Assembly (NCBI GenBank): GCA_910584265.1
Contig: CAJTZE010000057.1
Location: forward strand, 1 to 20,331
Direction of reading: 5' to 3'
Length of the DNA stretch: 20,331 bases
Source of the DNA: an uncultured Dorea sp.
Lineage (GTDB): Bacteria; Bacillota; Clostridia; Lachnospirales; Lachnospiraceae
A program made the translations under genes and the position numbers. Of this stretch, positions 1-7,675 are shown in pieces. Each line of letters starts with the position of its first letter. Positions within the stretch are counted from its first letter, which is position 1. Under the pieces are notes generated by a model. The model saw only the letters and a program-made list of their open reading frames with translations, did no database searches and was not told where the DNA came from.

Positions 1-3
1 GTA

Positions 4-26
4 ATTCCTTACTGGCTGTAAGGGAT
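4..26. other. imperfect hairpin, possible end of an upstream gene's terminator
   Basis: ATTCCTTAC (4-12) and GTAAGGGAT (18-26) can pair over 9 bp with one wobble and a 5-nt loop. No T-tract follows, so it is a weak terminator candidate. The gene it might belong to lies before the window. Confidence 0.25.
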
Positions 27-62
27 ATTAACCATATTTATATTGTAGTAGAAAGGAGATTT

Positions 63-968
63 ATGTCATACGAGAAGTTTGTGGGGAGGATAGAAGAAAT
101 TTTGGGAGAACGGGTAGAGGCTCAGGTGCATTTATCCGTCCATACTACAATAAAGAATAACGGGTACGAACGGAAGGGGATTACATTTTCAGAAGAAGGA
201 ATCAATATTTCTCCCACCATCTATCTGGAGGAATACTATGAGAAATTCATCCGCGGAAGTGACGTGGAAAGTCTGGCAGAACAGGTGCTTAAGATGTACG
301 ATAAGGTACGGGTGAAGCATACCTGGGGAGAAACAGCCGTGCAGGATTATCAGAATGTGAAGGAGAGGATTATCTATAAGCTGGTCAATCAGGAGAGAAA
401 CAGAGAGCTGCTTTCCCAGGTTCCCCATGCGGATTTCCTGGATCTGGCAGTGCTTTTCTATGTGCTGGTAGATATCGATGAACCCGGCGGACAGATGGCG
501 GCGATGCTGATCCGGAATGAGCATCTTACCTGGTGGAAGGTAACTGCGGAGGAAATACGCAGGCAGGCAGAGGCTAATACAGAGCGGATACTTCCCTATG
601 AGTTCAGCGCTATGTGCATGGTAATTGAGGAAATGCTGGATGACAAAGAACTGGACGATGAAGAATGGAGGAAGCTTAGGGAACAGGAAAGCATGTATGT
701 ACTGACTAACCACATTCGGAGCGGCGGAGCAGCGGCAATTCTGTATCCAGGCAGGCTGGAAACAATCGGTGCGTATTTTAAGGAGAATTACTATATTCTT
801 CCCAGCAGTATCCACGAGGTGATCATTATTCCGGAAAGCAGGGCGCTGCCAAAGGCGGAGATGGAGTGTGTTATAAGGGAGGTAAATGAGACGCAGGTAC
901 AGGCGGAAGAATTTTTGTCGAACCATGCATATTATTATGACAGGATAAAAGGAGAGATAACTGTGTAA
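63..968 (+). CDS. DUF5688 family protein
   Basis: A 301-residue soluble protein of unknown function that I recognise as DUF5688-like, a family often found in several copies in Lachnospiraceae genomes. It has no signal peptide or membrane segment. The N-terminal part carries a segment around residues 44-60 (gINISPTIYLEEYYEKF) typical of the family. The C-terminal part carries MYVLTNHIRSGGAAAILYPG and a segment ending in YYILPSSIHEVIIIP. The ATG follows an AAAGGAGA site at ideal spacing. The gene ends well before the tRNA-Arg terminator on the other strand, and no strong T-tract terminator follows its own stop. The family assignment is from memory of its motifs; no function is inferred. Confidence 0.8.
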   Translation: MSYEKFVGRIEEILGERVEAQVHLSVHTTIKNNGYERKGITFSEEGINISPTIYLEEYYEKFIRGSDVESLAEQVLKMYDKVRVKHTWGETAVQDYQNVKERIIYKLVNQERNRELLSQVPHADFLDLAVLFYVLVDIDEPGGQMAAMLIRNEHLTWWKVTAEEIRRQAEANTERILPYEFSAMCMVIEEMLDDKELDDEEWRKLREQESMYVLTNHIRSGGAAAILYPGRLETIGAYFKENYYILPSSIHEVIIIPESRALPKAEMECVIREVNETQVQAEEFLSNHAYYYDRIKGEITV

Positions 969-1040
969 TAAAAAATGCCAAAAGTATAATTTGACACAAT
1001 AAATGGTATATAAGGCAGGGTTTTTGAAGCTGTAGAATTA

Positions 1041-1074
1041 TAAAAACAGGGTACCGCGCCCATCCGCGGTACCC
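1041..1074 (-). terminator. Rho-independent terminator of tRNA-Arg
   Basis: On the minus strand, GGGTACCGCG and CGCGGTACCC form a perfect 10-bp stem (+ coordinates 1049-1058 and 1065-1074) with a 6-nt loop. A TGTTTTTA run follows. It begins 6 nt after the 3' end of tRNA-Arg, so it most likely ends the tRNA transcript. Confidence 0.85.
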
Positions 1075-1080
1075 TTAAGC

Positions 1081-1152
1081 CGTCTCTGACCAGAATCGAA
1101 CTGGCGCACCCGCCTCCGGAGGGCGGTGCTCTATCCACTGAGCTACAGAGAC
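1081..1152 (-). tRNA. tRNA-Arg (anticodon CCG)
   Basis: The minus strand folds into a full cloverleaf. It has acceptor GTCTCTG/CAGAGAC, D-arm GCTC/GAGC with loop AGTGGATA, anticodon stem CCGCC/GGCGG with loop CTCCGGA (anticodon CCG, codon CGG), a 4-nt variable loop and a T-arm with loop TTCGATT. The discriminator base is G and CCA is not encoded. The gene stands alone, with its own promoter and terminator, about 0.85 kb from and divergent to argS, the gene for the enzyme that charges it. Confidence 0.97.
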
Positions 1153-1159
1153 AAGAAAT

Positions 1160-1188
1160 ATAATAGCATACCTTTACGAAAAATGCAA
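1160..1188 (-). promoter_or_regulatory. sigma-A type promoter of tRNA-Arg
   Basis: On the minus strand, -35 TTGCAT and -10 TATTAT are separated by exactly 17 bp, and a TGc extended -10 element is present. The -10 lies 7 bp upstream of the mature 5' end of the tRNA. Confidence 0.8.
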
Positions 1189-1208
1189 TGGAGAAAATCG
1201 TACTGTTC

Positions 1209-1237
1209 TTGACTTTCTTTTCCAGCTTTAGTATGAT
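1209..1237 (+). promoter_or_regulatory. promoter of the 1280-3758 gene pair
   Basis: TTGACT (1209-1214) and TATGAT (1232-1237) are separated by exactly 17 bp. It stands back to back with the tRNA-Arg promoter and precedes the membrane-anchored protein gene. That gene overlaps the region just before argS, so this promoter probably drives both. Confidence 0.8.
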
Positions 1238-1279
1238 GTGAAGTGCTAAGCTGTACAACAAAGAATATGGAGGTAGTCT

Positions 1280-1951
1280 ATGAAGGAGAGACAGGAGGAC
1301 CTCCGCGGCCTGCTGAAGGAACACAGACAGATAATGACAGGGTTATCCGTGCTGATTCTTCTGAGTGTGGCGGCAGTGGTCATGATGTGTCTTACAAAAG
1401 ATAAGGCGGAGCATATTTCTTCGGGAGAAGTACAGAGAGAGCAGGATAACGGCCCGGCGGAGGAAGTGGTCAGCATGAGGCTGTTAAGAGAAAACTTAGG
1501 ATGCCTTGCTATGGAGGCGAATCCGCTCGCAGAGGCATCGGAGGAAGGCTTAAAAGAGGCGGTTGCGGAGTATTATGAGGAACTGGCCGGACATGCAGAT
1601 TTTGTGGACAGCTACAACAATCTCTGCATTTATACTAAGCTTGGGAAATACAAGGGAACTTATATTACATTTGTCCGTTATGATATGAAGATACGGGACA
1701 TTTATACGATGGTTCCGGGGCTTGGGACACTGTATCTGGAGGAGGATGAGCAGCATAACTTTCAGGTGGAGTCTAAGTCCGGGGATGAAGAGGTTCAGGA
1801 ATACGTAAATGATATTGTGGCTCATGAGGATGTGCAGAAATTAATGTTGGGAATTCAAAAGGATTATGCAGAAGCGGCGGCATCGGACGCGATGCTGGCG
1901 GAGGCTCTCAGTGATCTGAAAAATGCATATGAGAATCAGACAAAACGATAA
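1280..1951 (+). CDS. hypothetical membrane-anchored protein upstream of argS
   Basis: A 223-residue protein. A short charged N-terminus is followed by one hydrophobic segment at about residues 19-38 (ending VVMMCLTKDK), so a single-pass protein with its C-terminal domain outside the membrane is likely. The outer domain is acidic. Its central region, around 'YNNLCIYTKLGKYKGTYI' and 'YTMVPGLGTLYL', looks like a small alpha/beta fold. I do not recognise a named family. A GGAGG site precedes the ATG at good spacing. The stop lies 46 bp before the argS start, which suggests cotranscription with argS. Confidence 0.75.
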   Translation: MKERQEDLRGLLKEHRQIMTGLSVLILLSVAAVVMMCLTKDKAEHISSGEVQREQDNGPAEEVVSMRLLRENLGCLAMEANPLAEASEEGLKEAVAEYYEELAGHADFVDSYNNLCIYTKLGKYKGTYITFVRYDMKIRDIYTMVPGLGTLYLEEDEQHNFQVESKSGDEEVQEYVNDIVAHEDVQKLMLGIQKDYAEAAASDAMLAEALSDLKNAYENQTKR

Positions 1952-1997
1952 TATATTTGGATGCACAGCGTATGAAGCTGTGAATGGAGGAAGAGGG

Positions 1998-3758
1998 ATG
2001 AAGCAGATAATTGAGCTCATTACGATGGAATTAGAGGAAGCATTTGAGAAGGCCGGGTATGACAGGTCTCTTGCCAGGGTTACGCTGTCTAACCGTCCGG
2101 ATCTGTGTGAGTATCAGTGTAATGGAGCAATGGCGGGGGCCAAAACCTATAAGAAAGCGCCGATTATGATTGCAGAGGACGTGGCGGGTCATTGGGAAAG
2201 CGGCATCTGTATTGTGGAGGCAGTAAAGCCCGGCTTCATTAATATAAAGCTGGATGAAGGGTTCGCGGCCAATTACTTAAACCAGATGGCTGCAGACAAG
2301 AATCTGGGGCTTGAGACGTCAGAAAAGCAGGAGATGATCATTGTTGATTACGGCGGGCCGAATGTGGCCAAGCCTCTGCATGTGGGACATTTGAGGGCGG
2401 CTATTATCGGAGAGAGCGTCAAGAGAATCTGCAGGAAGATGGGACATAAGGTTCTGGGTGATGTACATTTGGGAGACTGGGGATACCAGATGGGGCTGAT
2501 CATTACAGAGCTGAAAAAACGGAAACCGGAACTTCCTTATTTTGACGAGTCATGGCAGGAAGAATATCCGGAGGAGGCGCCGTTTACTATCAGTGAGCTG
2601 GAGGAGATCTATCCCACAGCCAGCGCTTATGCGAAGGAACATGAGGATTATAGGGATGAGGCTCTTCACGCTACATGGATGCTTCAGAATGGAAACCGGG
2701 GATATACCGCGCTGTGGAAACATATTGTAAGGATATCAGTAAACGATATTAAGAAAAATTATGAGAAGCTGAATGTGGAATTTGATCTGTGGAAGGGAGA
2801 GTCTGATGCACAGAAGTACATTCCGGATATGATCAAAGGCTTTAAGGAAAAGGGACAGGCGTATCTGGATGAGGGTGCGCTGGTGATTGACGTGAAGGAA
2901 GAATCGGACACCAAGGAGATTCCGCCCTGTCTGATCCAGAAATCAGACGGCGCATCTCTCTATGGCACGACAGACCTTGCTACACTGATTCAGAGAGAAG
3001 CCGATTACCGTCCGGACAGAGTCATTTATGTGGTGGATAAACGGCAGGAGATGCATTTTACCCAGGTATTCCGCGCGGCGAAAAAGACCGGGATCGTGAG
3101 AGAGGAAACCCAGTTGAGGTTCTTAGGCTTCGGTACGATGAACGGGAAGGACGGCAGGCCCTTTAAGACCAGAGAGGGCGGCGTGATGCGTCTTGAGAAC
3201 ATGATTGCGGAAATCAACGAAGAAATGTATAAGAAAATGGCGGAAAACCGGATGGTAGATGAAGAAGAGGCAGGAAACACTTCTAAGATGATAGGGATTT
3301 CGGCAATCAAGTACGGCGATCTGTCTAATCAGGCGGCGAAGGATTATGTCTTTGATGTGGACAGGTTCACGTCCTTTGAGGGAAATACAGGGCCCTATAT
3401 TCTGTACACCATTGTACGGATCAAGTCGATCCTGAATAAATATCAGGGACAGGGAGGTTCCCTGGAGGGACTTCAGTGCACGGGAACCGGTACAGCCGGC
3501 GGAAAAGCATTGATGCTGGAGGTATGCAAATACAATGCGGTGATGGAGACGGCATTTGCAGAAACGGCGCCGCATAAACTCTGTGCCTACATTTATGACC
3601 TTGCCAATGCATTTAACCGATTCTACCATGAGACAAAGATCCTGGCAGAGGAAGACAAGGAAAAACAGAAGAGCTATATTGCGCTTCTTATGATTACCAG
3701 AGATGTACTGGAATCCTGTATTGACGTGCTTGGCTTTGAGGCGCCGGAGAGAATGTAA
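1998..3758 (+). CDS. argS: arginyl-tRNA synthetase
   Basis: A class I synthetase that attaches arginine to tRNA-Arg in the cytoplasm. The chosen ATG follows GGAGGAAGAGGG and gives 586 residues, normal for bacterial ArgS. An upstream in-frame ATG at 1923 lies inside the previous gene and lacks a good site. The N-terminal additional domain covers roughly residues 1-115. The HIGH-type signature HVGH is at 128-131 in DYGGPNVAKPLHVGHLRAA. The second ATP-binding region takes the family form GRPFKTREGG. The C-terminal part (GPYILYTIVRIKSIL onward) is the DALR anticodon-binding domain. The family usually lacks a canonical KMSK, so its absence is not a defect. I saw no T-box in the short upstream gap. 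Confidence 0.97.
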   Translation: MKQIIELITMELEEAFEKAGYDRSLARVTLSNRPDLCEYQCNGAMAGAKTYKKAPIMIAEDVAGHWESGICIVEAVKPGFINIKLDEGFAANYLNQMAADKNLGLETSEKQEMIIVDYGGPNVAKPLHVGHLRAAIIGESVKRICRKMGHKVLGDVHLGDWGYQMGLIITELKKRKPELPYFDESWQEEYPEEAPFTISELEEIYPTASAYAKEHEDYRDEALHATWMLQNGNRGYTALWKHIVRISVNDIKKNYEKLNVEFDLWKGESDAQKYIPDMIKGFKEKGQAYLDEGALVIDVKEESDTKEIPPCLIQKSDGASLYGTTDLATLIQREADYRPDRVIYVVDKRQEMHFTQVFRAAKKTGIVREETQLRFLGFGTMNGKDGRPFKTREGGVMRLENMIAEINEEMYKKMAENRMVDEEEAGNTSKMIGISAIKYGDLSNQAAKDYVFDVDRFTSFEGNTGPYILYTIVRIKSILNKYQGQGGSLEGLQCTGTGTAGGKALMLEVCKYNAVMETAFAETAPHKLCAYIYDLANAFNRFYHETKILAEEDKEKQKSYIALLMITRDVLESCIDVLGFEAPERM

Positions 3759-3778
3759 GTATAAAGAAAGGAAAACAG

Positions 3779-4927
3779 ATGGAACATACTGTAAAATTAT
3801 TCTATGAAGATACCGCTGTAAAGGAGTTTGATGCGGCAGTATTGTCCTGCGGGCCTGTAAAAGACGGTTATGAGGCAGTTCTTGACAGAACTGCCTTTTT
3901 TCCTGAGGGCGGCGGACAGTACGGGGATACCGGCTGGATTGACGGAATACCGGTGACAGATACCAGAGAAAAGGGCGGAATCATTTATCATTATGTGAAA
4001 GAGCCCTTAGAGGCCGGAAGGCAGGTGCATGGGAGGCTTGACTGGGACATCCGGTTCGAGCGGATGCAGCAGCACAGTGCGGAGCATATTGTATCAGGAA
4101 TTATCCACAGACGGTTTGGATATGAGAATGTGGGATTTCATCTGGGAGCTGATTACTGTACCATGGATTTCAACGGCCCTATAACAAAGGAGCAGTTGAG
4201 AGAGATTGAAGAAGAAGCGAACCGTGCAGTGTTTGCCGATCTTCCGGTTTATGTGCTGTATCCGGATAAGGAAACACTGGCGCAGATGGAGTACCGCAGT
4301 AAGATCGAGATTGAAGGACAGGTACGGATCATTGAGATTCCCGGAATCGATGTGTGTGCCTGCTGTGCGCCGCATGTGGAATCGGCCGGGCAGATCGGCC
4401 TGATCAAGCTGGTGGATATGACCAACTATAAGGGCGGCGAGCGCATCCATATGCTCAGCGGAATCCGCGCACTTAAGGACTATCAGAGGAAGCAGGAGAG
4501 TGCAAGGAAGATTGGGAATATTCTGTGTGAGCAGGAATCTAAGCTGGTAGATGCAGTAGAGCATATGCGGCAGGAGGACATCCGCCTGAAAGGTGAAATT
4601 GCCGGGCTGCGGAAACAGATCCTAAGGAACAGGGCCGGAGAAATCGATGTGACAGAGCATGTGGTTATCGTGTTTGAGGAAGGCTTGTCCGGAGATGAAG
4701 CAAGGGAATTCATGAATTTTCTGCTGGAGCGGGGAGCCGGTGTGTGTGCGGTGTTTACCGGAACGGAAGAAGCAGGATACCGATATGTGATCGGCAGCCG
4801 GACGGAGGATGTGCGTCCGCTGAATGAGAGATTAAAAGAAAACTTTGGTGCCCGGGGAGGCGGCAGGCCGGAGATGGTCCAGGGCAGCCTTACGGGCACC
4901 AGAGACAGGATTAAAGTTTTACTTTGA
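3779..4927 (+). CDS. alanyl-tRNA editing protein, AlaX-like with DHHA1 domain
   Basis: A free-standing homologue of the AlaRS editing domain. Family members hydrolyse Ser-tRNA-Ala or Gly-tRNA-Ala in trans. The 382 residues fit the long AlaX type: a beta-rich N-terminal domain with FFPEGGGQYGDTG (40-52), a tRNA_SAD domain and a C-terminal DHHA1 domain ending in ARGGGRPEMVQGSL. The zinc site is intact, with H99 and H103 in HSAEH and C195 and H199 in CACCAPH. No aminoacylation domain is present. It starts 20 bp after argS with an AAAGGAAA site, so it is probably in the same transcript. Its last 17 bp overlap the end of the convergent proX-like gene. Confidence 0.92.
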   Translation: MEHTVKLFYEDTAVKEFDAAVLSCGPVKDGYEAVLDRTAFFPEGGGQYGDTGWIDGIPVTDTREKGGIIYHYVKEPLEAGRQVHGRLDWDIRFERMQQHSAEHIVSGIIHRRFGYENVGFHLGADYCTMDFNGPITKEQLREIEEEANRAVFADLPVYVLYPDKETLAQMEYRSKIEIEGQVRIIEIPGIDVCACCAPHVESAGQIGLIKLVDMTNYKGGERIHMLSGIRALKDYQRKQESARKIGNILCEQESKLVDAVEHMRQEDIRLKGEIAGLRKQILRNRAGEIDVTEHVVIVFEEGLSGDEAREFMNFLLERGAGVCAVFTGTEEAGYRYVIGSRTEDVRPLNERLKENFGARGGGRPEMVQGSLTGTRDRIKVLL

Positions 4928-5408
4928 TCACGTCCACATCCAGATCCCACAGGAACTTATCTAAGTCCTTGAAGGATAGGAATACAGTTGCGGTATTCTC
5001 CAGAGGGTGAATGCCGAGGCTTTTGCAGCGGCTTAAGCTTTTGTCGATGAAGAATTCGACTGCATGGTCTGTATCGTTCATCAGGCCGAAGGGGGAAACG
5101 CTTCCCTGCTTCAGTCCCAGATACTTCTCAAGGCGGTCTTCAGAGGCGAAGCTTAGGGTGCCTGCGCCGAGGGCGCGTCCCAGACTTTTCAGATCAATCT
5201 TTGTCTTCTCATCGGCGGTCACAAGAAAGTGGCGCTTTCCCTTTGCATCCCGCAGGAACAGATTCTTACACAGGGTTCCCTTCTCGGGAAGCCCGAGCCT
5301 GTCCATATCTTCCATAGTGTGGACCGGTTCATGCTCTACCGCTTCATATTTAATGCCAAGTTTATTTAGTGCGTCATACACGCGCTGTTTCTGATTTTCC
5401 ATAATCAT
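4911..5408 (-). CDS. prolyl-tRNA deacylase, YbaK/ProX family
   Basis: A trans-editing enzyme expected to hydrolyse misacylated tRNA, typically Ala-tRNA-Pro for ProX/PrdX. The 165-residue protein starts at the ATG 5 nt after AGGAG; ATG 5402 is a close alternative. The single YbaK domain shows KYEAVEHEPVHTMEDMD near the N-terminus, the conserved lysine in TLCKNLFLRD (K48), FLVTADEKTKIDLKSL, and GSVSPFGLMND. This last motif and the ending DLDVDVIKVKL favour the ProX/PrdX branch over YbaK. It is transcribed toward the AlaX-like gene and overlaps it tail to tail. Exact substrate specificity is inferred. Confidence 0.92.
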   Translation of the reverse strand: MIMENQKQRVYDALNKLGIKYEAVEHEPVHTMEDMDRLGLPEKGTLCKNLFLRDAKGKRHFLVTADEKTKIDLKSLGRALGAGTLSFASEDRLEKYLGLKQGSVSPFGLMNDTDHAVEFFIDKSLSRCKSLGIHPLENTATVFLSFKDLDKFLWDLDVDVIKVKL

Positions 5409-5453
5409 GCAGACTCCTTTCTTTCCATGATTTCTCAAAAATGGACTGTTACT

Positions 5454-5482
5454 ATTATATGGGAAACGGCAGGGAAAGTAAA
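5454..5482 (-). promoter_or_regulatory. promoter of the proX-like gene
   Basis: On the minus strand, -35 TTTACT and a perfect -10 TATAAT are separated by 17 bp. It lies about 45 bp upstream of the chosen start. Confidence 0.75.
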
Positions 5483-5494
5483 GTGACAAAAATA

Positions 5495-5515
5495 CTTATA
5501 GACTATATCTATAAG
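5495..5515. promoter_or_regulatory. palindrome between divergent promoters
   Basis: CTTATAG (5495-5501) and CTATAAG (5509-5515) form an inverted repeat with a 7-nt spacer. It lies between the proX-like promoter and the promoter of the TudS/ABC operon, so it could be a regulator binding site. No regulator gene is adjacent. Confidence 0.4.
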
Positions 5516-5542
5516 TGGATGTGTATTATTGATAATATCGAT

Positions 5543-5571
5543 TTTACCAGACAATCTTTTTTTGCTATGCT
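5543..5571 (+). promoter_or_regulatory. candidate promoter of the TudS/ABC transporter operon
   Basis: TTTACC (5543-5548) and TATGCT (5566-5571) are separated by 17 bp and lie about 27 bp before the first gene. Both boxes are only moderate matches. A run of seven T precedes the -10. Confidence 0.5.
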
Positions 5572-5597
5572 ATATACGCATGCGGGGTGATAGAGAT

Positions 5598-6134
5598 ATG
5601 AAACGGAGTAAAAAAATAGTTGTGATTTCACATTGTCTTTTGAATGTCAACGCGAAGGTGGAAGGCCTGGCGGTAGAGAGGGCCTGTGCAAAGAAACTGA
5701 TACAATATCTGATAGAAAATGATTATGGAATGATCCAGCTACCCTGTGCAGAGATGGATATGTGCGGAATCAACAGATGGGGGCAGGTAAAGAGCCAGCT
5801 GGATCATCCGAATTACCGCAGGCGGTGCAGGGAGCTGATGCAGCCTGTGGTCTGCCAGATAGAGGATTACATATCCAATGGATATCAGATAGAGGCAGTG
5901 ATCGGAGTAGATGGCAGCCCTACGTGCGGTGTGAACCGGACTTGTATCGGGGAATGGCGCGGGGAAATTGGAGAGCAGTATCATACAATGGAAAAGGCGG
6001 CATCCGGTAGAATGTCACCAGAGGCAGGTGTAATGATGGAGGTTTTACGAGAAATGTTAAGGGATTCAAACATCAGCATACCATTTTATGCAATTGATGA
6101 AGAAAGCCTTGATTATTTCCCGATAAACAAATAA
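5598..6134 (+). CDS. TudS-related putative desulfidase (CD3072-like)
   Basis: A 178-residue protein related to the thiouracil desulfidase TudS/DUF523 group, closest in my recollection to the CD3072 subfamily of Clostridia. Three cysteines sit in the expected motifs: C13 in SHCLLNVNAK, C50 in IQLPCAEM and C110 in GVDGSPTCGVN. In TudS three such cysteines bind a [4Fe-4S] cluster that removes sulfur from thiolated substrates. MDMCGINRWG and HPNYRRRCREL also fit this group. The ATG was chosen because GGGGTGAT precedes it; an in-frame ATG at 5529 lies upstream of the predicted -35. The gene ends 21 bp before the lipoprotein gene, so it probably forms an operon with the ABC importer. Substrate unknown. 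Confidence 0.8.
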   Translation: MKRSKKIVVISHCLLNVNAKVEGLAVERACAKKLIQYLIENDYGMIQLPCAEMDMCGINRWGQVKSQLDHPNYRRRCRELMQPVVCQIEDYISNGYQIEAVIGVDGSPTCGVNRTCIGEWRGEIGEQYHTMEKAASGRMSPEAGVMMEVLREMLRDSNISIPFYAIDEESLDYFPINK

Positions 6135-6155
6135 ATTACTTAAAGGAGAAAAGGT

Positions 6156-6986
6156 ATGAAAAAAAAGGTACTGGCTGTCTTGCTGAGCGCGGCTATGACA
6201 GCAGTTTTCGCGGCAGGATGCGGAAACACAGGTGACTCGAAGGACGGAAATTCAGAGGCAGCAACGGAGGAAGAAACAGCCGGTGAGGATACATCGCTAA
6301 AGGACATTCAGGAGGCAGGTGTTATGACCGTGGGCATGTGCCCGGAGTATCCTCCTTTTGAATCCATCAATACAGAGGGTGAAATCGAGGGATTTGATGC
6401 GGATCTTGCGGCTGCGGTGGGAGAAATTCTCGGCGTGGAAGTGGAATTTGTCAATACGCCCTATGAGGGGCTGATCGCCGGGCTGATGAACGGTGATTTC
6501 GATATCATTATGTCAGGAATGTCTCCGGAGGAAGCAGATGAGGCAGATAAGACTCTGAATGTAACAGAGAATTATTATTCGGTAGCAGAAGTGATCTTAT
6601 CAAAGGATGACAGCATCCAGTCAAAAGAGGACTTGGAAGGCAAGACAGTTGGAAGCCATTCGGGCAGTACTTCTGAATATGCGGTAGATGCTCTTGCAGA
6701 TGAAAATATTCATGTAGAATCTGCACCATATAACAGGCATTCAGAGGCTTTTGCGGATCTTCAGAACGGCAATATTGACGCGCAGGTAGTGGAAGAGACC
6801 TGGGCAAAAGAAAAAGTGACCGTGGATGACGGAATTCATATTTGTGAAGAGCCGGTCAGCTCTATCAATGTGGCCGGCGTGATTGGCAGCGGGAAAGATT
6901 CTTTCCGGGATGCGTTTAATGGTGCGCTTAAGCAGCTGATTGATAATGGCAGATATGACGAAATTGTAGAGAAGTGGTTTTCCTAA
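6156..6986 (+). CDS. amino-acid ABC transporter substrate-binding lipoprotein
   Basis: The extracellular solute receptor of a polar amino-acid ABC importer (SBP_bac_3 family), 276 residues. The lipoprotein signal is MKKKVLAVLLSAAMTAVFAAG with the lipobox cysteine at C22. A low-complexity acidic linker rich in Glu, Ala and Thr follows (about 26-48). The family signature is clear: VMTVGMCPEYPPFESINTEG, then EIEGFDADLAAAVGEILG, then GLIAGLMNGDFDIIMSGMS. The C-terminus has the typical IDNGRYDEIVEKWF. AAAGGAGA precedes the ATG. The ligand cannot be read from sequence; cystine, glutamine or another polar amino acid are all possible. Confidence 0.93.
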   Translation: MKKKVLAVLLSAAMTAVFAAGCGNTGDSKDGNSEAATEEETAGEDTSLKDIQEAGVMTVGMCPEYPPFESINTEGEIEGFDADLAAAVGEILGVEVEFVNTPYEGLIAGLMNGDFDIIMSGMSPEEADEADKTLNVTENYYSVAEVILSKDDSIQSKEDLEGKTVGSHSGSTSEYAVDALADENIHVESAPYNRHSEAFADLQNGNIDAQVVEETWAKEKVTVDDGIHICEEPVSSINVAGVIGSGKDSFRDAFNGALKQLIDNGRYDEIVEKWFS

Positions 6987-7009
6987 TTGTGAATTGAGAA
7001 GGTAGAAAG

Positions 7010-7675
7010 ATGAACGGTTTGGATTTTTCACCATTGCTGCCATATGCCGGACTTCTCCCGGAAGCATTGAAAATTACACTGGAGATTGGTATTGCAGGTT
7101 TTGTATTGGCGCTTGTGATCGCAGTTACGGCCGGAACCCTGCGGAGCAGAAAGCTTCCGGGGGTGATAAGATTTCTGCTGAGCTTTTATGTGGAGATATT
7201 TAGGGGAACGCCTCTTCTGGTACAATTGTTCTTTGTCTATTATGGACTGCCCTCTGCCGGGTTCCGATTGGAGCCTGTCACAGCAGCTATCCTCACAATG
7301 GGATTAAACAGCGGTGCATATCTTTCTGAAAATGTAAGAGCATCCATTCTGGCAGTAGACAAAGGCCAGTATGAGGCGGCTCATATGCTTGGATATACAC
7401 CGCTGCAGACAAGTATACATATTGTTCTTCCACAGGCAATGCGTATTGCAATACCATCCTTTATGAATGGATTCTCTTCCATTATCAAGGAGACTTCCAT
7501 TGTATCTGTACTGCCGGTGATCGAACTGACAAAGCTTGGGAATCAGGTTTATGCAAAGACATATCATCCATTTGAAATATACATCTTGCTTGGAGTGATT
7601 TATTTCTGCCTGACCTTTTCTTTGACATTTCTGGCAAGGCGGCTGGAGAGGAGGGCTTCAAAATGGCAGCTTTAA
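7010..7675 (+). CDS. amino-acid ABC transporter permease (HisM/GlnP type)
   Basis: The membrane-spanning subunit of the importer, 221 residues, normal for the His/Glu/Gln/Arg permease family. Hydrophobic helices occur at about residues 20-44, 56-75 and 88-107 and again at 185-208. The motif FYVEIFRGTPLLVQLFFVYYG is family-typical. The EAA loop that contacts the ATPase reads YEAAHMLGYTPLQTSIHIVL, followed by ETSIVSVLPVIEL. It probably works as a homodimer, as no second permease gene is present. The ATG lies 24 bp after the lipoprotein stop. Its end overlaps the ATPase start by 13 bp, which implies translational coupling. Confidence 0.95.
   Translation: MNGLDFSPLLPYAGLLPEALKITLEIGIAGFVLALVIAVTAGTLRSRKLPGVIRFLLSFYVEIFRGTPLLVQLFFVYYGLPSAGFRLEPVTAAILTMGLNSGAYLSENVRASILAVDKGQYEAAHMLGYTPLQTSIHIVLPQAMRIAIPSFMNGFSSIIKETSIVSVLPVIELTKLGNQVYAKTYHPFEIYILLGVIYFCLTFSLTFLARRLERRASKWQL

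Noticed and set aside
1923..1997. Longer ArgS starting at ATG 1923
   Set aside because: It lies inside the previous gene without a ribosome site; the extra 25 residues do not resemble the ArgS N-terminus, which begins normally at 1998.
1952..1997. T-box riboswitch controlling argS
   Set aside because: The gap is 46 bp and has no terminator, antiterminator or specifier structure; the region before 1280 also shows none.
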